From Clostridia bacterium (GTDB lineage Bacteria > Bacillota > Clostridia > Oscillospirales > CAG-272), in the NCBI GenBank assembly GCA_029010655.1, contig JAQXKW010000123.1:1-8480 (forward strand): a stretch of DNA of 8,480 nt, in the 5' to 3' direction. Shown piece after piece: positions 1-5,981 of this stretch. The translations under genes and the position numbers were made by a program. Numbering within the stretch: the stretch's first letter is position 1; each line of letters starts with the position of its first letter. The notes under the pieces were generated by a model. It did not search any database, was not told the DNA's origin, and saw only the letters and a list, made by a program, of their open reading frames with translations.

Positions 1-2250
1 CATGGCGGCAAGCTCTCCCAGCCGGCGGGAATTTGTGTCGCGCCGTGATATGTACTTTTCCCTGCGCTCGGTCAATAACTTCTTTGCCTGCTTCAGCTGT
101 GAAATAACGTCGCCGTCCGTTGCTTTTTCGATTCTAAGATCCAGCTTTGCAATTTTGCGGTCTATGTCGTCAATGTACTTTTGCACGTCGTAGGTAACGG
201 CGTCCATACCCCGAACCAGCTCCGCATAGCTTTTCTTTATATCGGCGGGAATATACTTGCCCTTTGTGGGATGGGCGGCGGCACGGTCAAGAGAATCCTT
301 TATTTTGACGATTCTCCGCATTTCGTCCGAGCGAAGCACCTTTTCTCTCCTTGCCCGGTCTCTCTCCAGCATAGTACTTTGAATATCACGGCGGGCACGC
401 TCATTCTGACGGATTATAAGGTCACGGAAAACCTGCGTGGAGCGCAGCTTCAACAGCTTGCGCTCAATTTCTTCTATCCTGTCGCCGGCTTTTTCGTCTC
501 CCGAAAGCTCCTTTTTCCGAAGCTCCCCGATTTCACGCTGTAATGCCCTGTATTCGGAAATAGCCTTAAAATCCTCCTCGGAGTTTGCGGTCTTGGCGAG
601 CGCGTCAATAAGCGATATAGGAGATTCCCCGTCCTGAACCTCATCCTTTATAATGCGGAGTAAATATTCTGCAAAAGACGCCACGTCCTCCTGACTGATC
701 CTTCCCGGCACATAATCGTTTTTCAGCGTTTTGATTATCTCATAAAGCCGTGTCGCCTGGTCGCCGCCCACAACGCCTGCGTCGAAGAAATCGGGGTATT
801 GCTCGCTCCATTCCTGCCACATCTGATTCAGAGATCTGACATCTTTGTCAAGCGACAACATGGGAAAAATATATTTCTTAATCCCACGGCTCCATTTTTC
901 CCAGTTGCCGTATTTGCTATTAATCTTCTGAAGCTGATATTCGTCAATAAATACCTTAGTCCCCAGAATTTCGTCCAGTATGGTCTGCGCCCTCTCTCTG
1001 CGCTGTTTCTTCACCTCCGGCAGAATAAATTCCGCCGCCTTCATCGCCATGTCCCGGGAAACCCCGTCGTTAAAAACGTCCGCGCCGCCCATTCTTGCGG
1101 CGTTTACAATCTGCTCAAGCACCCCGGCAACGGTGTCCCTGTTCTCCGCCGTCTTCTTAATCCCGAACAGATCCATTATCTCATACGCATGGTAAACAGA
1201 GCTCCGCCCGCTCTTTCGGGAATAATCAATTCTATTTTTTTCCTTAAAAGCCTTGACTTTTGCAACAAATCGTGATAGATTGTTGTCGAGAGAAGTTCTC
1301 GTTATATTTCCCAGCCTTGCATGTTGGGCGATCACTGACAGTTCTTCTCTCTTTTCAATTCTCGCATCGATAAGATTTCCGGATTCGATAGCACTGTTTA
1401 TTACTTCAGATGTAGTTTTCCGTCCATCATTTTTTGAAACCATAGGTCTGTTGGATATTGTAAGCAACACATGTGGTTTGTATCTATATAATCCGTTAAT
1501 AGGTATAGACGAATAAAACTTCAAAACGCCATAAAGCGGATCTCCGTTTTCATCAAATACAGGCAAAATCACCTCTATCATAGGGGTGCCTTTCTGAGTA
1601 CTGCTTGCAATCGTTGCCAAGGGATTTTCAATGGATAGAATTGCTTCGGACATTTTTTCCACTCCCAACCCGTGGTAGTGTGCGTTTTCATTATACCGTC
1701 CGTCATTTATTGCTTCTTCTTTAGTCTTCATGTTCTCGTATGCATGATTTCTGTAAATATAGAAATCTCCGCTAATACCGAGCAGATTTGTTATATATCT
1801 CGGCATTTGACTGACAAGAATAAGGTTATCATCTCCTGAATCTCTATGGTCGAGAGATTCATACAAAGCCGTATCTACAGAAAGCTTGCTAAACTTATTT
1901 GATTTCAAGCCGCCGTTAACAGTGTTTTCGGAATGTTTCCTGCTGTTCTGCACCTTCTCCCCTGCGGGAGCTTTTTTATTTTCGGCAGATTTTGTATTCT
2001 CTCCCGAATTTGCCGCATTGCTTAAAGCCTCGAAGGTCTTTTTTGCAACCGTTTTGTAAACCTCCGCAAGCTCCGTGTAGTAATCGCTCATCAGCCTCGC
2101 CTCGTCGGAATTCCCCCACTTGTCCCCGGCAAGCTTTTTAATGGCGTTTTTCAGGCGGTTAAGAAAGTCCTTGAAAACCTTCATAATCCCCTTAAAGGTC
2201 TCCTCATGCTCCTTTGCAAATTCAAAGAGCACGTCGGTTTTTTCCAGCAT
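1..2250 (-). CDS. Large polyvalent-type mobile-element protein, 5'-truncated, C-terminus beyond window
   Basis: A continuous minus-strand frame of 750 codons runs from ATG 2250 through the left edge with no stop. Counting from that Met, residues 1-75 are a charged helical stretch; about 130-340 resemble the MuF_C/PBECR-like module of phage and conjugative-element polyvalent proteins (landmarks: GDFYIYRNHAYEN at 161-173, HYHGLGVEK at 191-199, ENPLATI at 208-214, KPHVLLTIS at 258-266). Residues about 350-515 resemble the scaffold segment common in these proteins (MWQEWSEQYPDFF at 477-489). Residues 555-640 and 680-735 are Lys/Arg/Glu-rich helices, probably coiled coils. Family assignment is from remembered sequence patterns, not a search. 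The start is doubtful: no ribosome binding site precedes ATG 2250, and the frame stays open without another start to TAG at 2326-2328. Family-like sequence (CEVIANGCQDM) extends upstream of the Met, so the 5' end, usually a peptidase-like or other domain, is probably lost. It may be a decayed remnant. No other mobile-element gene is visible here. Confidence 0.65.
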   Translation of the reverse strand, partial: MLEKTDVLFEFAKEHEETFKGIMKVFKDFLNRLKNAIKKLAGDKWGNSDEARLMSDYYTELAEVYKTVAKKTFEALSNAANSGENTKSAENKKAPAGEKVQNSRKHSENTVNGGLKSNKFSKLSVDTALYESLDHRDSGDDNLILVSQMPRYITNLLGISGDFYIYRNHAYENMKTKEEAINDGRYNENAHYHGLGVEKMSEAILSIENPLATIASSTQKGTPMIEVILPVFDENGDPLYGVLKFYSSIPINGLYRYKPHVLLTISNRPMVSKNDGRKTTSEVINSAIESGNLIDARIEKREELSVIAQHARLGNITRTSLDNNLSRFVAKVKAFKEKNRIDYSRKSGRSSVYHAYEIMDLFGIKKTAENRDTVAGVLEQIVNAARMGGADVFNDGVSRDMAMKAAEFILPEVKKQRRERAQTILDEILGTKVFIDEYQLQKINSKYGNWEKWSRGIKKYIFPMLSLDKDVRSLNQMWQEWSEQYPDFFDAGVVGGDQATRLYEIIKTLKNDYVPGRISQEDVASFAEYLLRIIKDEVQDGESPISLIDALAKTANSEEDFKAISEYRALQREIGELRKKELSGDEKAGDRIEEIERKLLKLRSTQVFRDLIIRQNERARRDIQSTMLERDRARREKVLRSDEMRRIVKIKDSLDRAAAHPTKGKYIPADIKKSYAELVRGMDAVTYDVQKYIDDIDRKIAKLDLRIEKATDGDVISQLKQAKKLLTERREKYISRRDTNSRRLGELAAM
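1220..1930 (-). other. AT-rich module inside the polyvalent-type gene (MuF_C/PBECR-like domain)
   Basis: Hand counts give about 34% GC over four 60-base blocks (1381-1440, 1441-1500, 1501-1560, 1741-1800), against 63% at 1081-1140 and 53% at 2101-2160 in the same gene. The block corresponds to residues about 107-344 of the encoded protein and matches the extent of the MuF_C/PBECR-like module. The reading frame is unbroken across both edges. The boundaries are approximate, judged by eye. The inference is that this module was acquired or swapped separately from the surrounding scaffold. A structural reason for the AT-rich codons is possible but less likely. Confidence 0.55.
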
Positions 2251-2301
2251 ATCCTGACAGCCGTTTGCTATAACCTCGCAATGGCAGCCCTGCGGGGTGT
2301 G

Positions 2302-2316
2302 GGCGGCGAAGCCGCC
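2302..2316. repeat. Perfect GC-rich hairpin (6-bp stem, 3-nt loop)
   Basis: GGCGGC, loop GAA, GCCGCC. The hairpin sits between the first Met of the minus-strand gene and the repeat cluster. No run of T follows the stem on either strand, so it is a poor terminator candidate. It is best read as part of the junction or intergenic-repeat sequence that replaces the missing 5' end of the polyvalent-type gene. Confidence 0.6.
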
Positions 2317-2362
2317 AACCAGCCGCTAGCTACTAGCTGCTAACAACCAGCCGCTAGCTGCT
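2316..2362. repeat. GCTAGC-rich direct-repeat cluster
   Basis: A 16-bp unit, CAACCAGCCGCTAGCT, occurs at 2316-2331 and again exactly at 2344-2359 (period 28). Between the copies lies an odd palindrome, AGCTA-C-TAGCT, at 2328-2338, and AGCTGCT occurs at 2335-2341 and 2356-2362. The pattern is that of a short intergenic repeat or degenerate miniature element. It overlaps the in-frame TAG (2326-2328) that bounds the minus-strand reading frame. No transposase or clear target-site duplication is visible. Confidence 0.6.
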
Positions 2363-2364
2363 TT

Positions 2365-2404
2365 TTCACACCAATAATGTTAAAATTAACACAAAAGATG
2401 TGAA
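2365..2404. promoter_or_regulatory. Symmetric nested palindrome, probable upstream operator
   Basis: An inner palindrome GTTAA-AA-TTAAC (2379-2390) is flanked at equal 8-nt distances by TTCACA (2365-2370) and its complement TGTGAA (2399-2404). Both palindromes share one centre, between 2384 and 2385. The element ends 6 nt before the -35 box. The right half AATTAACACAA recurs at the second operator. It is inferred to bind the DeoR-like regulator encoded just downstream; no binding data exist here. Confidence 0.5.
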
Positions 2405-2410
2405 TTCCCG

Positions 2411-2439
2411 TTGACACAGACGTTAATTATTGATATAAT
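2411..2439 (+). promoter_or_regulatory. Consensus sigma-A promoter of the dehydrogenase operon
   Basis: TTGACA (2411-2416), a 17-nt spacer and TATAAT (2434-2439) match the housekeeping consensus exactly. Transcription should begin near 2446, giving a leader of only about 22 nt before the regulator ATG at 2468. Such a strong promoter overlapped by an inverted repeat is typical of tightly repressed genes. It is the only good promoter seen upstream of the four plus-strand genes. Confidence 0.85.
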
Positions 2440-2443
2440 TAAC
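2422..2443. promoter_or_regulatory. Perfect inverted repeat over the -10 box, probable operator
   Basis: Arms GTTAATTAT (2422-2430) and ATAATTAAC (2435-2443) are exact reverse complements around a 4-nt centre. The right arm covers the -10 hexamer, so a bound protein would block RNA polymerase. The half-site GTTAA/TTAAC is shared with the upstream palindrome. Autorepression by the adjacent DeoR-like regulator is the simplest reading (inference). Confidence 0.65.
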
Positions 2444-2453
2444 ACAATAATCG

Positions 2454-2460
2454 AAAGGAG
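2454..2460 (+). promoter_or_regulatory. Ribosome binding site deciding the regulator start
   Basis: AAAGGAG lies 7 nt before ATG 2468. This fixes the start there and excludes the longer in-frame opening at TTG 2411, which is itself the -35 box. Confidence 0.85.
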
Positions 2461-2467
2461 CCGTGCT

Positions 2468-3235
2468 ATGTTCAGAGAAAGACGTCAATGGATAGGCGAA
2501 ATGCTGAGAGAAAAAGCCTTTGTGTCTCTTGACGAGCTGAAAAATCAGTTTCCCCATGTGTCCGAAATGACTCTTCGCCGTGATATTGAATATCTGGAAG
2601 AGCGCGGCGAAGCCATAAAGGTAAGGGGAGGTGCGAGGAGCACCCGTTCCGTCACGGCGCAGACGGACGACCCGTATCTTTGCCGTTTGAACGAGAATAT
2701 CCGTTCAAAAATTCTTATTGCCAAGGCGGCGTCGGCTATGCTTGAGGTGGGGCGGTCCATTTTCGTGGATTCGGGGTCTACCGTTCAGCAGATTGTACCC
2801 TTTGTGCCCAACGAAAGATTTACCTTTACCACCACCAATCCCCAGACGGCACTTGAGCTGTGCCGCATAGGTCAGCCCATGGTGAACCTTGTGGGCGGCA
2901 GGCTTGACCGCGATTATCAAACGGTGTCCGGCATGCAGGCCATGAAGTTTATGGAGGACATAAATATCGACATTGCGTTTCTGTGTCCCTCCGGGCTTTC
3001 CGCAGAAAGCGGCTTTACCGGCGGCAACTATAACGAATGTCAGCTGAAACGGGAGGTTATAAAAAAAGCGAGAACCTCCGTCATGCTCATTGATTCATCA
3101 AAGTTCGACAGAACCTTGCCGTATACTTTTTGTAATCTGTCCGACGTGGACTGTCTTATATGCGACGCCCCTTTGCCCGACAAGCTGTATGAGGCGGCAA
3201 AGAGAGATGGCGTTAATGTGATTGTTGCAGAATAA
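2468..3235 (+). CDS. DeoR-family transcriptional regulator
   Basis: A 255-residue protein, the usual length for this family. An N-terminal winged helix-turn-helix occupies about residues 4-56, with the recognition segment VSEMTLRRDIEYLEERG at 31-47 and the family-typical turn KVRGGA at 51-56. The C-terminal ligand domain (DeoRC, about 75-235) shows IFVDSGST at 98-105, NLVGGRLDR at 140-148 and MLIDSSKFDR at 206-215, all where phosphorylated sugar-type effectors are recognised in the family. It is the first gene after a consensus promoter with an operator-like repeat over the -10 box, and only 40 nt separate it from the E2 gene with no terminator, so it probably represses its own operon. DeoR proteins usually control sugar or polyol genes, so pairing with a 2-oxoacid dehydrogenase is uncommon. 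The ligand cannot be deduced. Confidence 0.92.
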   Translation: MFRERRQWIGEMLREKAFVSLDELKNQFPHVSEMTLRRDIEYLEERGEAIKVRGGARSTRSVTAQTDDPYLCRLNENIRSKILIAKAASAMLEVGRSIFVDSGSTVQQIVPFVPNERFTFTTTNPQTALELCRIGQPMVNLVGGRLDRDYQTVSGMQAMKFMEDINIDIAFLCPSGLSAESGFTGGNYNECQLKREVIKKARTSVMLIDSSKFDRTLPYTFCNLSDVDCLICDAPLPDKLYEAAKRDGVNVIVAE

Positions 3236-3260
3236 CAGAATAATAATAAATATATATACG

Positions 3261-3266
3261 AAAGGA
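3261..3266 (+). promoter_or_regulatory. Ribosome binding site favouring a TTG start for E2
   Basis: AAAGGA is directly followed by ATG 3267, which is too close to be used efficiently. The in-frame TTG at 3276 lies 9 nt downstream, a normal spacing, and yields the family-typical N-terminus MANLVIMPRQGQSVESC. Confidence 0.7.
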
Positions 3267-3275
3267 ATGATAATT

Positions 3276-4565
3276 TTGGCAAATCTCGTAATTATGCCCC
3301 GTCAGGGTCAGAGTGTTGAATCCTGTATTATTACAGCGTGGCATAAGAAAGTCGGCGATGCCGTAAGCGAGGGGGAGGTGCTCTTCTCCTACGAAACCGA
3401 TAAATCGGCGTTCGACGAAAAGTCCCTTTTTACGGGTACGGTACTGCACCTTTTTGCCGCAGAGGGGGATGTTGTCCCCTGTCTTGACCCGGTCTGCATT
3501 ATCGGCGAAGCCGGAGAGGATATCGGCGCAATGCTGGGCGCAGGTGCGGCAGAAGCTCCCGCCGAGGAGAAAAAGGAGGAGGTAAAGGCTGAGACTAAGG
3601 TGGAAGCAGTTGCCGTTGAAGTTAAGGCGGGAGAGAGGATTAAAATTTCTCCCCGTGCCAAAAACCTTGCTCTTAAAACCGGCGTTGATATGACGGAGGT
3701 TACCGCAAGCGGTCCCCACGGACGTATAATCGAGCGGGACATCAATGCGGCGCTTGACCGCGGAGCTGTGGGAACAGTTGCCGCCGTTGAGGACTTTTTG
3801 GCAGGAAAGGTTGCGGCAAAGGCGGAGGAAAAGGCGGCAGAGACCGCTTCGGCTCCTACGGCTGCTGCCGACAATGCGGCGGAGTACACGGAAGTTCCCA
3901 TGTCCGGCGTGAGAAAGGCTATCGCACGCAACATGCACGCCTCTCTTTCCGAGATGGCACAGCTTACTCTCAACACGTCCTTTGACGCAACGGACGTTAT
4001 GGCGTACCGTGCCAAGCTGAAGGCGTCCGGCGAGGCGCTGGGGCTTTCAAAAATCACTCTCAACGATATTGTGTTCTATGCGGTATCGAGAGTTCTTCCC
4101 AAATTTCCCGAGCTTAACGCAACTCTCGTTGACAACACTCTCCGTCTTTATAAGCACGCAAACATAGGTCTTGCGGTAGATACGGAAAAGGGACTTTACG
4201 TTCCCACGATTTTTGCGGCGGAAACCATGTCTCTGTCAGAGCTGTCTGCGGCGAATAAAGCGGCGGCGGCAAAGGCAAGAGAGGGAAGTCTCACTCCCGC
4301 AGAAATGTCAAACGGCAGCTTTACCGTAACAAACTTGGGCTCAATGGGTATCGAGAGCTTTACTCCTGTAATAAATCCTCCTCAGGTTGCAATTCTCGGC
4401 GTTTGCGCCGTTACCAACAGACTGAAGGCGGACGGAACGGTTTACCCTGCGATGGGACTTTCCCTTACCTTTGACCACAGAGCTATTGACGGCTCTCCTG
4501 CGGCTAAATTCCTGAAAGAGCTGGTGTCGGCTCTTGAAAACTTCAGCCTGCTTTTGGCGAAGTGA
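3276..4565 (+). CDS. Dihydrolipoamide acyltransferase, E2 of a 2-oxoacid dehydrogenase complex
   Basis: A 429-residue cytoplasmic core subunit that moves the acyl group from the lipoyl arm to CoA. Domains in order: one lipoyl domain (1-78) with the modified lysine K43 in ETDKSAFDEK; an Ala/Glu/Lys-rich flexible linker (about 85-118); a peripheral-subunit-binding domain (121-160, ISPRAKNLA and GPHGRIIERDI); a second linker (165-203); and the catalytic domain (205-429) with SFTVTNLGSMG at 348-358 and the active-site block FDHRAIDGSPAA at 399-410 (His401, Asp405). The DHRxIDGxxAA form is closest to acetyl-type E2s of pyruvate or acetoin complexes, a weak pointer to substrate. The start is TTG 3276, chosen by ribosome-binding-site spacing and the N-terminus; ATG 3267 would add three residues. 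The E3 gene starts 15 nt after its stop. Activity requires lipoylation, and no lipoate ligase or synthase is encoded in the window. Confidence 0.93.
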   Translation: MANLVIMPRQGQSVESCIITAWHKKVGDAVSEGEVLFSYETDKSAFDEKSLFTGTVLHLFAAEGDVVPCLDPVCIIGEAGEDIGAMLGAGAAEAPAEEKKEEVKAETKVEAVAVEVKAGERIKISPRAKNLALKTGVDMTEVTASGPHGRIIERDINAALDRGAVGTVAAVEDFLAGKVAAKAEEKAAETASAPTAAADNAAEYTEVPMSGVRKAIARNMHASLSEMAQLTLNTSFDATDVMAYRAKLKASGEALGLSKITLNDIVFYAVSRVLPKFPELNATLVDNTLRLYKHANIGLAVDTEKGLYVPTIFAAETMSLSELSAANKAAAAKAREGSLTPAEMSNGSFTVTNLGSMGIESFTPVINPPQVAILGVCAVTNRLKADGTVYPAMGLSLTFDHRAIDGSPAAKFLKELVSALENFSLLLAK

Positions 4566-4580
4566 TAAGCGAGGTAGGCT

Positions 4581-5963
4581 ATGGCACTTTATGATTTGAT
4601 AGTTCTCGGCGGAGGTCCCGCCGGATACAATGCGGCAGAGCATGCGGCTCACGCAGGCATGAAGGTTGCCCTTTACGAGGAAAGGGCATTGGGCGGTGTG
4701 TGCCTTAACGAGGGCTGTATTCCCACAAAAACCTTTTTGAACTCTGCAAAAATATATGAATCGGCACTTCACGGGGACGCCTTCGGCGTTACCGTTGAGG
4801 GCGCAAAAATCGACCACGCAAAGGTGGTTGACCGCAAGGACAAGGTGGTTAAAACGCTTGTGTCCGGCGTGGGCGCAAAAATGCGGGGCGCAAAGGTGAC
4901 GGTTGTTACCGGAAGCGCAAGGATTACGGGAAAAAGCGCTGAGGGCTTTACGGTTACCGACGGAAAAGAAGAAAACACCGCAAAGAAGCTCCTTATCTGC
5001 ACGGGAAGCGAGGCGGCAGTACCCCCCATTCCGGGACTGCGCGAGGCGGTTGAATCGGGACTTGCGGTGACAAACCGTGAAATTCTCGACATCAGAGCCG
5101 TTCCCAAAGCCCTGTGCGTTATAGGCGGCGGTGTAATCGGTCTTGAAATGGCGTCCTATTTTGCGGCAATCGGCACGAAAGTCACCGTGGTTGAAATGCT
5201 CGATAAAATCGCAGGTCCCACCGACCGTGAAATTTCCGAAATTCTTCAGAAAAACCTTGAGAAAAAGGGCGTTGAGTTTAAGCTGGGCGCCGCAGTGACC
5301 GCAGTTTCCGGCAAGATCGGTGCGGGAACGGTGGAGTATAAGCTGGGCGATAAGGCTTATAAGGTTTCGTGCGATACGGTGCTTGTAAGTACCGGCAGAA
5401 GACCCAGAACAAAGGATATAGGTCTTGAAAATCTGGGAGTTCAGCTAAACCGAGGCGCCGTTGTTACCACCGAATGCACAAGAACCTCCGTGCCCGGAGT
5501 GTGGGCGGCAGGCGACGTAAACGGCAAGAGCATGCTGGCGCACACCGCTTACCGTGAGGGCGAAGCGGCTGTGAGAGATATGCAGGGTATTAAGGATTCT
5601 GTTGATTACCGTGCTATTCCCGCAGTTATTTACACAAAGCCCGAGGTGGGCACCGTGGGCGAAACCCTTGAATCCGCAAAGAAAGCGGGCATCAATGCGT
5701 CGGAGCATACCATGAGCCTCCGTTACAGCGGAAGATATGTTGCTGAGGTTGAGGGCGGCGACGGAATCGTCAAAATAGTAATTGACGACGACCACAAAAC
5801 CATTATCGGCGTCCATATGATAGGCTCATACGCATCCGAAATCATTTACGGCGCCGCCGCAATGATAGCGGAGGAAAAGAGAGTTTCCGACGTACAGAAG
5901 CTGGTATTCCCCCACCCCACAGTATGTGAAGTTATCCGAGAAGATTTATTTACCATAAAATAA
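4581..5963 (+). CDS. lpdA: Dihydrolipoamide dehydrogenase, E3 flavoprotein
   Basis: A 460-residue FAD-dependent disulfide oxidoreductase that reoxidises dihydrolipoyl E2 with NAD+. The FAD dinucleotide fold is LGGGPAGYNAAE at 9-20. The redox disulfide is in GGVCLNEGCIPTK (Cys41, Cys46). The second nucleotide fold is VIGGGVIGLEMAS at 180-192, ending in VVE (203-205), whose acidic residue suits NAD+ over NADP+. The FAD-contact segment is WAAGDV at 308-313. The dimerisation domain ends with the active-site pair in FPHPTVCE (His445, Glu450). All key residues are present and there is no N-terminal lipoyl extension. The start ATG follows GAGGTAGG (4571-4578). It lies 15 nt after E2 and 18 nt before E1, so all three are clearly co-transcribed and serve one complex, although E3 may also serve glycine cleavage or other lipoyl enzymes. 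Confidence 0.96.
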   Translation: MALYDLIVLGGGPAGYNAAEHAAHAGMKVALYEERALGGVCLNEGCIPTKTFLNSAKIYESALHGDAFGVTVEGAKIDHAKVVDRKDKVVKTLVSGVGAKMRGAKVTVVTGSARITGKSAEGFTVTDGKEENTAKKLLICTGSEAAVPPIPGLREAVESGLAVTNREILDIRAVPKALCVIGGGVIGLEMASYFAAIGTKVTVVEMLDKIAGPTDREISEILQKNLEKKGVEFKLGAAVTAVSGKIGAGTVEYKLGDKAYKVSCDTVLVSTGRRPRTKDIGLENLGVQLNRGAVVTTECTRTSVPGVWAAGDVNGKSMLAHTAYREGEAAVRDMQGIKDSVDYRAIPAVIYTKPEVGTVGETLESAKKAGINASEHTMSLRYSGRYVAEVEGGDGIVKIVIDDDHKTIIGVHMIGSYASEIIYGAAAMIAEEKRVSDVQKLVFPHPTVCEVIREDLFTIK

Positions 5964-5981
5964 AAAAGGAGATTTAACACC

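Noticed and set aside
181..1275. Plus-strand open frames of 120 and 158 codons
   Set aside because: They are antisense to the continuous minus-strand polyvalent-type frame, without ribosome binding sites or recognisable motifs.
2302..2316. The hairpin as a transcription terminator
   Set aside because: No T tract follows the stem on either strand; the nearest T run (2362-2366) is 46 nt away.
2399..2418. TGTG...CACA as a CRP-type site overlapping the -35 box
   Set aside because: The arms are 12 nt apart and only 4 bp each, not the TGTGA-N6-TCACA arrangement. The TGTGAA arm pairs better with TTCACA at 2365-2370.
2411..2467. Longer regulator reading frame starting at TTG 2411
   Set aside because: This TTG is the -35 box and the stretch holds the promoter and operator. 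ATG 2468 has a proper ribosome binding site and gives the family-typical N-terminus.
3236..3275. Separate promoter or terminator between the regulator and E2
   Set aside because: The 40-nt gap is AT-rich but lacks a paired -35/-10 and any hairpin; co-transcription is simpler.
3213..4063. Minus-strand open frames opposite E2
   Set aside because: Shadows of the E2 coding sequence; Ala/Ser-rich products without domains.
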